Assembly (NCBI GenBank): GCA_016200225.1
Contig: JACQFD010000022.1
Coordinates: 1-64,000 of the forward strand
Source: Planctomycetota bacterium
GTDB lineage: Bacteria; Planctomycetota; UBA1135; JACQFD01
Direction: 5' to 3'
Length of the DNA: 64,000 nt
Shown: positions 18,043 to 26,877 of the stretch, in pieces
Layout of the letters: the number at the start of each line of letters is the position of its first letter
Position numbering within the stretch: the stretch's first letter is position 1
Notes under the pieces: model-generated
The model's database searches: none
Told to the model about the DNA's origin: nothing
Seen by the model: only the letters and a program-made list of their open reading frames with translations
Program-made: the position numbers and the translations under genes

Positions 18043-20976
18043 TTACTTCTGCTCCCCGGAGGCGTCGCCGCCGGATACTACCATTCCGCCGATAATTACA
18101 GTTCTGATTTCAGACGATCCGCGGAATGGCATGCCTGTCCAGATGACGAGGTCGCCGTCTTTTCCGGGCTCGAGACTGCCGACGCGCTGGTCGATTTTAA
18201 ACAATCGCGCCGGGTCGACGGTGAGCGCTCGCAGCGCGGTTTCTGATCCGACGCCGCGCGAAACCGCGTACGCGCCGAAATCTACAAATCGACTGGCGCC
18301 GGTCCCCGACTCGGAACCGATCGCGACCGGAACTCCCGCCGCCGCGAGTTCTGTAACAAGCGGCAGGCCGCTTTCGCTCCTCGACGCGGCGAGATTCGGG
18401 CCGGTAATGAAACCAATTTTCTTTGCGGCCATCGACGGGGCGATTTCATACGAATCGCCGCCGCCGAGAATGACCAGTTGAATCTTAAACTCATCGGCGA
18501 CACCGGCGATCGCGCCCTCGATTTCGAGTTTGGATTCCGCGCGCACGACGAGCGCCGCGTCGTTCTTCAACAATCGGCGGTACGGCTCGAGCGTTTCGTC
18601 GGCCGGAGGCATTTCGGGACCGCCTTTTTTCTTTGTCTTCGATTTTACAGTAAACGAAGGCGCGGCCTTTTCGGTCCGATTCGCTTCAAGGTCGAATTGA
18701 AACATTTGCGCGTCGACTTTGCCCGTTAAGTGATCCGGACGATCGATTTTCGCCTCGATATGCAGCGGCACGGGAATGTCGGGCCGCGTGATTGTAATTG
18801 TAATCGTGTTATCTTTAAACTTGCCGCCCTCGAACTCGATCTCGCCGCGCGCGAGCGGCGAACGGCTCGAAAAACTGCCCGAAACGGCGTCGCCTTTCAA
18901 TTTTAGTTTTAGCGTTATTTGTTCTTTTCGCGGAAGCGGACCTCCGGAAATGTCGCCCTCCCACGTGCCGGTCACGGGATCGCTTTCTTCAGGTTTGGCG
19001 GGCTCTTCTTTCTTAGTGTCCGCCTTTTCGTCGGCTTTCTTGGTATCCACCAGGCCTTTCTTTACATCATCCTTATATTTATCGAAATCGACAAAATACT
19101 TGTCCCATTTGTCGGAATAATCCTTGCCGCGGCGAATGAGAGCTTTGTAACCCTCGGGACTCGGACCCTGCGACGGAATTACAATTCCGCAAACTTCGCG
19201 AATGATCAATTGGTTCTGCGCGCCGCCCGTTTTCAACGCCGCGATCGGCGTCCCGGGCACCATCGGCGAAGCGCCTTGCACAAGAACTGTAGTCACGCCC
19301 GAGCGCGCGACCGCCCTGAAATCCGGACTCATCGGAACGGCGAGGAGTTGTAAATTTACATTTCCGACGAAACCGGTGGGGTCGCCTTCGAGACCGAGAA
19401 ACGATCTCGAATCGATCAATCCGGGCGTCACAACGGCGTTCGGGCCCGCGTCGATGACGCGCGCGCCGCGCGGAACGGGGACGTCGTGTCCGACAGCTAC
19501 AATCTTACCATTAAGGATGGAAACCGCGCCGTTCTGGATCGCGTCGCCGCCCATCGTGTAAATGAGCCCCGCGCGAACGACAACGGCGCCTCCTGTTATT
19601 TCGAGTTTCTTGGATTCGCGTCTGCGCGCGTCGATTTCGACGCGATCGAATACTTTCTTACCATTCACCCACGTTTCGCGAACTGTAGTCGTGGGTTCGC
19701 CGGGTTCGCCGTTTAATATTACAAAATCCGCGTCGCGTCCCGCCGCGAGCGTTCCGATGCGTTCCGCGACGCCGAGAATTTTGGCAGGCTCGGACGTGCA
19801 CGCGCGAACGATATCGATTCTAGACATTCCGCCGCGCGACGCGGCTGCCATTAATAATGGCCAGGATGCTAATTGTGTGTCATCCGCGGCCGAGATGGCG
19901 ACGCGAACGCCCGCCGCCGCCAGATTCGAGGCCGTGCGCGCCGCGCCCTGAGGCGTTTCCGCGCGGGAATTTACATTTGGCAATGCTCCAGCGATGAACG
20001 GGATTTCTACAATTGCGGCAATGTCGGATTCTTTAAGTTGCGCGGCGAATGCGTCTGATTCGGCCGCGCCGACGATGGCGCCGGAGAGCCCGTAATCGGC
20101 GAACAACTGGAGCGCGGTGCGCGCGTCCGCGCTCGAATTCGTACGAATGCGAATACGCTGCTTCGCAGTTAACAATTCCGCGAGCGCGACGCTTTCGGGA
20201 TTGAACGGAGGCGATGTGCGCGGCGTCTTCGCGTCTTTTGATAATTTAAAATTAGCAATCGCAAAATCGAACGATTCGCGAATGGCATACGCCGCGCCCG
20301 CGCGCGTTTTTGGCATCTGCGGCTTTGCCGGCTCGACGGGATTTTCCGCGGACGGTGGAACCTTAGCTTCGAATTCCGAAGGAGGATTCTTCGGCGCGTC
20401 GCCGATGGATATGGATAAATCGGATATTTCGCGAAGCGTCCGATCCCCCGGATTCGCGCCCGCGAGTTTGATGACCGCGCCGCGACCATTCACAAGCCGC
20501 TTCTGTCCGGGCGCGAGATACGCCGAGGTGACGCCCGACGCGAGCAGCGCGTCGCGGCGCTCCAAAAATGAAAATCCGTCGATGGCCCGACGAAGCGGGT
20601 CGACCGTGCGAAAAGTTATATATGTTCCGAATTGTGGATTCGGAAAGCGCTCCTCGAACGCATCCGATAACGACGTTTCGGACGCTACAAATCCTGGCGC
20701 CACGATCGAATCGAGGCGGTCGACCACTGGAAGATCATTCGGCAAATCGGCGGACCCGGTTCTGATAAATTCAATTCTGCCGTCGCGAACGACGACGGAG
20801 GCGTCGCGCACGGGCGCGGTGTCGCCTGTATATAAAATTCCGGCACGGAGAATGAAACTCTTTCCAGTCGCGGCGTCGCCAAGGCCCGCGACGCTGCTGC
20901 GATCGCCCTTCGGAAACGCGATTCCGATCAGAATCGCGAACGCGAGCATACTGATAATAGACGTCTTGATTTTCAC
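18043..20976 (-). CDS. Exported double amidohydrolase-fold protein with beta-barrel insert, both domains degenerate (5th)
   Basis: This is a 977-residue fusion. After a signal peptide, residues 40-445 form one amidohydrolase-like unit (metal motif PGFVASETS, E100 and S102; closing RIGTLAAGRDADFVIL). Residues 458-977 form a second (PGLIDSRSF, R524 and F526; closing RVGSLEPGKDGDLVIW). The second unit is interrupted by a Lys/Glu linker and a beta-rich insert at about 667-768 (GTWEGDISGG ... LKLKGDAVSGSF), resembling a small lipocalin-like domain. Neither half keeps the HxH pair. The start is GTG 20976, overlapping the previous stop as GTGA. It may be a gene fusion of two neighbouring array members. 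Confidence 0.8.
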   Translation of the reverse strand: MKIKTSIISMLAFAILIGIAFPKGDRSSVAGLGDAATGKSFILRAGILYTGDTAPVRDASVVVRDGRIEFIRTGSADLPNDLPVVDRLDSIVAPGFVASETSLSDAFEERFPNPQFGTYITFRTVDPLRRAIDGFSFLERRDALLASGVTSAYLAPGQKRLVNGRGAVIKLAGANPGDRTLREISDLSISIGDAPKNPPSEFEAKVPPSAENPVEPAKPQMPKTRAGAAYAIRESFDFAIANFKLSKDAKTPRTSPPFNPESVALAELLTAKQRIRIRTNSSADARTALQLFADYGLSGAIVGAAESDAFAAQLKESDIAAIVEIPFIAGALPNVNSRAETPQGAARTASNLAAAGVRVAISAADDTQLASWPLLMAAASRGGMSRIDIVRACTSEPAKILGVAERIGTLAAGRDADFVILNGEPGEPTTTVRETWVNGKKVFDRVEIDARRRESKKLEITGGAVVVRAGLIYTMGGDAIQNGAVSILNGKIVAVGHDVPVPRGARVIDAGPNAVVTPGLIDSRSFLGLEGDPTGFVGNVNLQLLAVPMSPDFRAVARSGVTTVLVQGASPMVPGTPIAALKTGGAQNQLIIREVCGIVIPSQGPSPEGYKALIRRGKDYSDKWDKYFVDFDKYKDDVKKGLVDTKKADEKADTKKEEPAKPEESDPVTGTWEGDISGGPLPRKEQITLKLKLKGDAVSGSFSSRSPLARGEIEFEGGKFKDNTITITITRPDIPVPLHIEAKIDRPDHLTGKVDAQMFQFDLEANRTEKAAPSFTVKSKTKKKGGPEMPPADETLEPYRRLLKNDAALVVRAESKLEIEGAIAGVADEFKIQLVILGGGDSYEIAPSMAAKKIGFITGPNLAASRSESGLPLVTELAAAGVPVAIGSESGTGASRFVDFGAYAVSRGVGSETALRALTVDPARLFKIDQRVGSLEPGKDGDLVIWTGMPFRGSSEIRTVIIGGMVVSGGDASGEQK

Positions 20977-22454
20977 TTATCGCCGTCCTTCTTTTCCTTA
21001 TTATCCTTGTTTTCTTTATCGTCTTTATGTTCGTCCGCCGGCTTCGATTCGGGCTTGGACTCAGGCGCTGAAGCCGGCTTCGAATCGGGCGTCGACATTC
21101 GCTTCGCCGATTTTTCAGTAACATTAATAATCCGCTTGAGACGCTCGTCGTTTTCGCGCTCATAAACGAGTTTTCCCTCGACAACCACTTTTTCGACAAA
21201 CGTGGTCGTGGCGAGCGGATCGCCCGAAAGGATTAGCACATTTGCATCGCGGCCTTTTTCGATGGATCCGACGCGATCGCCGAGTCCGAGGATTTCGGCC
21301 GGAAATTGTGTAATCGACTTCAGCGCGGTCTCGCGGTCGACGCCCGTGCGCACGGTCGTCGCGGCCTGCGTGTTCAAATACCTTTGTGTATATTCCGAAC
21401 GGGTCGTCGTCAGCGCGAACCGGACGCCTTTCTTTGCAAAAACAGGCGCCACCGGCGTTTCGATATCCTTTCCCGTCACGGGGTCTTTTTCTTTATGTAT
21501 CAATTCGGGATCCAGCACGACGGGCCTGCCCGACGCCGCGATCAAATCCGCGACTTTCCAAGCGTCCGCGCCGACGACGAGCGTGAGGCGTTCGAAGAAT
21601 CCATGTTTCCTGGCAAAATCGAGCGCGAACGGAACTTCCGCTGCGTTCACCGCCGCGAATACCGGAATGCGTCCTTTTGTTAAATCTACCAATGTTCGGC
21701 GTCGGCGATCGACGTCCTCTTCTTCGCGCGCATCCTTGGGCGTGACCGGTTTGTCATTCTTAACTTCGGGTTTTTTGCCGTCCTTCTCCGCCTGTTTTTT
21801 TTCCTCTTCTTTCTTAGTCTTCTCGCGTTCTTGATCGTCTTCGTGGCGATCGCTGAGGCGTTCCATGTAATCTTTCAATTCATCAAAAACGCGGCGAAGC
21901 TCGGCGAACTGGCTCACATGCGACGCGAATTGCCGCGGAATAAAAGACATTTTGAGCGCGCCGTCGTAAACGACCGCCATGTCTTCGACGATGCGGCCGA
22001 ACGGACGGACGATCATGCCGCGGCCCGCGATCGGTTGGGCATTTCCATGAATCACATTAATTGTAGTGACACCGTCGCGCAGCGCGTCTTCGAAATCCTG
22101 CGAAACGCCGTCGAGCGAATCGGCGACGGATATGTAAGGAGTGAACGGATAGGATTCGTTCGCCCGATCGTAGCCCCGCGTGAAATGCGCATCGACGTAA
22201 CCGGGAATGACTACTTTTCCGGTTGCGTCGATAATCTTAGCGTCGTAAGGGGTGTCCACCGTCCGGCCGACAGCGACGATTTTTCCGTTCTCGATGAGAA
22301 TTGTACCATTCTCGATCTCGGGTCCGGAGACCGGAATGATGCGCCCGCCCTTGACCACGACGTGTTCCTGCATCGCGATCGCGGGCCGCGAAACGGCCGC
22401 GATCGAGGCAATTGTAAAGATCGGGACGAATATGAGTTTCTTTGGAAGATTCAT
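20973..22454 (-). CDS. Exported amidohydrolase-fold protein with half-lost HxH and charged tails (4th)
   Basis: This is a 493-residue protein with a signal peptide ending near AIAMQE. The strand-1 motif is PGYVDAHFT: the first His (H90) is kept but the second is T92. The later barrel His and Asp are missing. GVTTINVIHG, a helical insert and RVGSIEKGRDANVLIL are recognisable. Two low-complexity segments stand out: a Lys/Glu-rich linker around residues 205-245, and a C-terminal tail of about 45 residues rich in Lys, Glu, Asp, Ser and Pro. It follows the third gene after a 50-bp gap, the only real gap in the operon. Confidence 0.8.
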   Translation of the reverse strand: MNLPKKLIFVPIFTIASIAAVSRPAIAMQEHVVVKGGRIIPVSGPEIENGTILIENGKIVAVGRTVDTPYDAKIIDATGKVVIPGYVDAHFTRGYDRANESYPFTPYISVADSLDGVSQDFEDALRDGVTTINVIHGNAQPIAGRGMIVRPFGRIVEDMAVVYDGALKMSFIPRQFASHVSQFAELRRVFDELKDYMERLSDRHEDDQEREKTKKEEEKKQAEKDGKKPEVKNDKPVTPKDAREEEDVDRRRRTLVDLTKGRIPVFAAVNAAEVPFALDFARKHGFFERLTLVVGADAWKVADLIAASGRPVVLDPELIHKEKDPVTGKDIETPVAPVFAKKGVRFALTTTRSEYTQRYLNTQAATTVRTGVDRETALKSITQFPAEILGLGDRVGSIEKGRDANVLILSGDPLATTTFVEKVVVEGKLVYERENDERLKRIINVTEKSAKRMSTPDSKPASAPESKPESKPADEHKDDKENKDNKEKKDGDK

Positions 22455-22504
22455 TTCTATGTTTCTTTGCTGATTTCTATTTCAATAATATTTGAATTCG
22501 AAAA

Positions 22505-23773
22505 CTATTCTTTATCGCGCCACGCGACGCGGCCGTCGACGATCACAACTTTTGCGGCTGTCGTGAATTCCGAAGGATCGCCGTTCCAGAGAACGAGATC
22601 GGCGTCCTTGCCCGTCGCGATCGTGCCGACGCGATCGTTAATTTTTAATAATTCGGCGGCGCCGCGCGTGACGGCATTCAACGCCACGTCCGCGGTCGCG
22701 CCGTAGCGGTGCGCGATCCGCATCTGGGTCGCGAGATTCTCGCGCCCGCCGTAACTCGACAATGCCACGGGTACGCCTGCGTCGACCAGTCGCGCGAGTT
22801 CGTCCTGCGCGGGATGTTCGTCGCCGTAATCGAGGCGTCCGCCGTTGCCGTCGACGCCCGCCATCGGATCGATCGAATGAGGATGCAGAACAATCTTAAC
22901 ATTCAATGCCTTGATGTCGGCGAGGCAACGATGGGCTTCGATGGCGCCATCAATTGTTATATCTTTTAAATCAAATTCTTTCGCAACGCGCATTGCGTTT
23001 CGCATCTCGCCAAGATTGAGCGCGTGGATGCGAACGGGAAGATTCGCTTCGAAAACATCGACGAGCGGTTTCATGTTTGGAGGAATGATTCCCAATTTGC
23101 CGACCCAATTCGCCGCGGTATTCAGTGCAATCCTCAATTCCATCACGGCGCCCGGCCGCGACTGCGGCCTGCGCGCATGAAAATCGCGCGGAACGCCCGA
23201 GCCGCGAACGCTATAATTACCGTACATCGTCTCCTGCGTGAGGCAGAATTTGATGCCCCAAGCCGGATTTATGATATTAACTTTGTCCGACCGCGAAGTT
23301 TTTACAATCGCGGCGAGGCCGCCGACGACGTTGCGATTGCCGGGAGGCGCAAATATAGTAGTAACGCCGGATTTTAGTAATGTTAGAAACTTGTCGGGAG
23401 CGGCGTCCAGATCGTCGACCGCGCGAAACGACGGCGTGATTTCCGACGAATCTTCGTTGGCCATACCCGTTTGACCGACCGAACAATTGGCATCGATAAG
23501 TCCGGGGGTCAAATCTTCACAATCCAGTGTTGTCGCGCCAGCGGGAATATCAATATTTGCGCCCACGGCGGCGATTTTGCCGTCGCGAACGACGACGACT
23601 CCGTCGGCGAGGACATCGCCCGTCATCGTGTGCAGGCGCTTCGCCCGGATCGCAATTGTAGTGGCCGCCGGATTGGCCGCCGGTTTCGACTGCGCGGACT
23701 TTGCCGGCGTCGACGCGGCGCCGTCCTGGACGGACAAAAACGAGGCTAATATTAAATTAATAATAGATATCAT
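22505..23773 (-). CDS. Exported amidohydrolase-fold protein without HxH (3rd)
   Basis: This 422-residue protein has a short signal sequence followed by an Ala/Ser/Pro spacer. The metal motif reads PGLIDANCS (N96 and S98). It retains one later His in VRIHAL, where active enzymes carry a ligand, but the Asp position (SSYGGREN) is lost. GVTTIFAPPG and RVGTIATGKDADLVLW are well kept. It starts at ATG 23773, sharing one base with the TAA of the preceding gene. It is probably inactive, although it is the least degraded of the defective domains in the second half of the barrel. Confidence 0.8.
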   Translation of the reverse strand: MISIINLILASFLSVQDGAASTPAKSAQSKPAANPAATTIAIRAKRLHTMTGDVLADGVVVVRDGKIAAVGANIDIPAGATTLDCEDLTPGLIDANCSVGQTGMANEDSSEITPSFRAVDDLDAAPDKFLTLLKSGVTTIFAPPGNRNVVGGLAAIVKTSRSDKVNIINPAWGIKFCLTQETMYGNYSVRGSGVPRDFHARRPQSRPGAVMELRIALNTAANWVGKLGIIPPNMKPLVDVFEANLPVRIHALNLGEMRNAMRVAKEFDLKDITIDGAIEAHRCLADIKALNVKIVLHPHSIDPMAGVDGNGGRLDYGDEHPAQDELARLVDAGVPVALSSYGGRENLATQMRIAHRYGATADVALNAVTRGAAELLKINDRVGTIATGKDADLVLWNGDPSEFTTAAKVVIVDGRVAWRDKE

Positions 23774-24942
23774 TATTTCTCCACCGCCGGACGAACCGAA
23801 ACGCCTTTTACAAAAACTTCGATAATCGCCGACGTGGCGTTGACGGGCTCGCCGGACATCACGACGAGGTCGGCGTCGCGGCCCGTTTCAATCGTTCCGA
23901 TGCGATCGTCGACTCCGAGCATTTTCGCCGGAATTGTAGTAATCGAAGCAAGCGCTGTTTTGGCGTCGATTCCAGACGCGGCGGCAAGCCGGGCGGATTC
24001 GAGCAGAACGCCCGGTTGAAGATCGGACTGCGATCCGAGCGTCGCGAACGCAAATTCCGCCCCCGCTTTCGCGAGCGCGACCGGAGCGCGGAACATTGCC
24101 TTCGGACTATTTGTATGAATGGGCGCGAAAACGACGGGAATCTTCGCGGCTGCAATCTCGGCCGCCGCATCTGTTATGTCGCTGAGAGCTACAATTACGG
24201 GGCGCAATCCGGCGTTTTTTGCAAATTGAATCACGCGCCGAACATCAGTCGCGTCGTCGACTTCGAACCACGATGTTAATTCTTTTCGCGCGCGCGCGAG
24301 CGCACGCGATTCCGCGTTCGTTGCCTTTGCCGGATCGTTTCCCGCGGATTTTAACGAAGCATCGAGGGCGACAACTCCCGCGGCAAACGTCGTCGGAAAT
24401 CGATCGCCGTCGAAGGCGTTGTGCGAAAAACTAAATTTCAAAAATGCCTCGTCGCGAACGCTGCGAACAGGTCCGTGGGTCTTCGCGACCGCGCCGTAAC
24501 CGGCCGCGATGTTTTCTCCAATTGGAGCGAGGCCAATCGTACAAATCCCCGCGCGCGCGGCCGCGCGCAACGACGGCGCCTCCGCACGATACGCGTCGAC
24601 CGCGCGGACGGCCGGCGTCAGGGAACGCGTCGTATCTGTAATATCACGATCCGCGCCGCAGTCCGTCTGGCAGTCGACGAATCCCGCCACAATTGTATTA
24701 TTACCGAAATCCCGCAAACGGGCGCCGCGCGGAACGCCCAAGTCGGTCCCGACGGCCGAAATCTTATTATCCTCAATGATAATAACGCCGCGCGGAATGG
24801 ACTTGCCGGGGGCGATGACGACGTTTGCCGCCTTTAGGACGAGGCGTTCCGGTTCTTTTTGTTCTTTTTCGTCGGATCGCGCAGGCGTGGTTTCTCCGCC
24901 TGCCGCAACTAGCATAAATATTAAATGGAGGAATGGATTCAT
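23773..24942 (-). CDS. Exported amidohydrolase-fold protein without HxH (2nd)
   Basis: This is a 389-residue protein, the shortest of the set. A signal peptide of about 14 residues is followed by a Glu/Lys-rich spacer. The strand-1 motif is AGFVDCQTD (Q92 and D94 in place of His). The usual GVTT segment is GICTIGLAPIG, and the closing strand is RIGTIETGRDADLVVM. Later metal ligands are absent. It starts at ATG 24942 inside an ATGA overlap with the first gene of the operon. It is likely non-catalytic. Confidence 0.8.
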   Translation of the reverse strand: MNPFLHLIFMLVAAGGETTPARSDEKEQKEPERLVLKAANVVIAPGKSIPRGVIIIEDNKISAVGTDLGVPRGARLRDFGNNTIVAGFVDCQTDCGADRDITDTTRSLTPAVRAVDAYRAEAPSLRAAARAGICTIGLAPIGENIAAGYGAVAKTHGPVRSVRDEAFLKFSFSHNAFDGDRFPTTFAAGVVALDASLKSAGNDPAKATNAESRALARARKELTSWFEVDDATDVRRVIQFAKNAGLRPVIVALSDITDAAAEIAAAKIPVVFAPIHTNSPKAMFRAPVALAKAGAEFAFATLGSQSDLQPGVLLESARLAAASGIDAKTALASITTIPAKMLGVDDRIGTIETGRDADLVVMSGEPVNATSAIIEVFVKGVSVRPAVEK

Positions 24943-26693
24943 CGTTCGATCAGCACCTCGCCGTCCAAAATGACTACTTTTACGGGCGTCGCAGGGTCGA
25001 AGGGATCGCCCCCGAAAACAACCAGATCCGCTGTTTTGCCGGGTTCGATCGCGCCAAGTTCGTCCTGGACTCCAATGATCTCAGCCGCCTGAGTTGTAAC
25101 AGCGGCAAGTGCCTGATCTCTCGTGAGACCGCCTGCGATTGCGGCCGCAACCTGTGTTCGCAGCCATTGCGTGCCGAAGAATTCGTGGCCCGTGCCTATG
25201 GATACTACAATTCCTTTCGTCGCGAGTTTTGACGCGGTCGCGACTTCGCGTTCGAAACCGGTCCGCTCATGACTCGATCGAACAGGAGATAAAACGACGG
25301 GAAGCTTGGCGGATAAGAGCGCATCCATGACGAGGGTTGCTTCGTCCGCGCCTTCAATAACGACGTGTAGTTTGAATTCCTGTGCGAGCCCAACGGCCGC
25401 AAGAATCTCGTCCGCTCGCCGAGCTTCAATTCGAACGGGAACTTCCCTCCGCAGAATTGCGACCATGGCGAGCATCGAGGGGTTAAATTCCGGTTTCTTG
25501 GGGCGATCGGCACTAGCCTTCGCATCGGCCGGCTTTACAGGCTCTTGATAGAAAACAAATGGAAGATCGAATCCTTTTGGGTGCCCTTCGTGCGGACCTG
25601 GAGCGCCGCAACCGCAAATTTCATCCTCCGATCCCGGCACCGGCGCCTTGTCATCGAGAACGTATGTCCCCGTGGCATCGTCGACGATCGGTGTGATCCC
25701 AAGAGCGCGCGCAACTCGAAGAAAATCAATCTCTTCCGGCGTTCTCGGTTGACGTCGTCCGCGGGGAATTGGCGACGGCGTTGGACGGTTGTTGTCTCGC
25801 GGAGCCGACGTTTCTTCGACATCGGATGGTCGAGAGGACGGCTTCAGGCCCTTCTTCTTGTCTTCCAGGTACTTCTGGTAATCCTCGTCATATTGATCGA
25901 GGGATTCGCGGTACTTTTGTGCTTCGCGCAGCGACTTTCGAAGATTGGAAACCTGCGTGAGCCGAATGACGGGCGGTTCATTTCGAACGGAGCCGAATGC
26001 AAATCGCGCCCCTTCGCTGTTATCGACCGTGAGTTTCTCCGGGTCTCTTTCACCGGGGTGCATTCGAATTAATGCTCCTGAACCGGAAAACAGCCCAATT
26101 CCAGGTGAAACATAACAGGAAGTTACACCCCGCTCGAGCGCAGCGCGGATTCGCCCCTGAGAATCGAGAAGGTCAAGTCCCTCCGTCACTTTTTGAGCGG
26201 CGTTTTGGTTTCCATCCGAAATTGTGGCGGCATCGAGTGGAGTTGCGCCCTCCGCATCGATCCAACCCGCAGTCAAAGTTGCGCCCGTTCCATCGATGTG
26301 TTTCGCATTGTCAGGGACTTCGATTTTCCGTCCAACTGCAACGATGCGTCGACCGCGAACCAGAACTGTAGCGTCCTCCAAATCCGGTTTTCCGGGGCGA
26401 AGAACACGCACATGCTCGATGGAAATTGGCGACCCGGTCGGCCCACTCCCCTCCGGCCGACGACCACCTCGCCGTCCGCGTCCGGCACCCCGACCCGTTT
26501 CGGTTGGCGCACTTTGCGTTGCGGCGCCTTCACGCGATTCCGCCGCAGGTTTTGTTTGTGGATCGTCGTCGCGCGATACTCGCGCCTCAACCGAACTCGC
26601 GCCGCTTTGGATTGTTAACAATCCGATGGAAATCAGCACGATCGATCCGAGGCTGACGCGTGATTTCCTCGATGCGGTCGCGCGGAGTTTCAT
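24939..26693 (-). CDS. Exported amidohydrolase-fold protein without HxH, Cys/His insert (1st gene of operon)
   Basis: This is a 584-residue protein. I place the start at ATG 26693, where a typical signal peptide begins (MKLRATASRKSRVSLGSIVL...). A longer frame to 26876 is unlikely because it would run into the divergent gene's start. A Gly/Arg-rich spacer follows. The metal motif is AGWIDAEGA (E148 and A150). A large insert holds a Tyr/Lys-rich helix and a short Cys/His cluster (ICGCGAPGPHEGH). The closing strand is ELGAIEPGKTADLVVF. A TACAAT hexamer lies 7 nt before the ATG, compatible with a leaderless transcript, but no good -35 box is visible. Confidence 0.8.
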   Translation of the reverse strand: MKLRATASRKSRVSLGSIVLISIGLLTIQSGASSVEARVSRDDDPQTKPAAESREGAATQSAPTETGRGAGRGRRGGRRPEGSGPTGSPISIEHVRVLRPGKPDLEDATVLVRGRRIVAVGRKIEVPDNAKHIDGTGATLTAGWIDAEGATPLDAATISDGNQNAAQKVTEGLDLLDSQGRIRAALERGVTSCYVSPGIGLFSGSGALIRMHPGERDPEKLTVDNSEGARFAFGSVRNEPPVIRLTQVSNLRKSLREAQKYRESLDQYDEDYQKYLEDKKKGLKPSSRPSDVEETSAPRDNNRPTPSPIPRGRRQPRTPEEIDFLRVARALGITPIVDDATGTYVLDDKAPVPGSEDEICGCGAPGPHEGHPKGFDLPFVFYQEPVKPADAKASADRPKKPEFNPSMLAMVAILRREVPVRIEARRADEILAAVGLAQEFKLHVVIEGADEATLVMDALLSAKLPVVLSPVRSSHERTGFEREVATASKLATKGIVVSIGTGHEFFGTQWLRTQVAAAIAGGLTRDQALAAVTTQAAEIIGVQDELGAIEPGKTADLVVFGGDPFDPATPVKVVILDGEVLIER

Positions 26694-26877
26694 TCTCGTA
26701 ATTGTAGTATTACCGGGTGGGAGTTCGACGTTAAAGAAAGCGGCGACGGCAGCTCGAAGCGGATTGGGGCTGCTGTTCGCCGATTTTGGTGGGCACAACG
26801 GTACGCGCGCTCCGGTATTCCTAGAAAACAACTTTTTTTGCTGAGACAAACCGCTGGTCCTTTTTTCCTTTCTCAAA

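Noticed and set aside
20117..21121. 334-codon plus-strand frame inside the amidohydrolase operon
   Set aside because: It lies antisense to two coupled genes, has no recognisable domain, and ends in low-complexity sequence.
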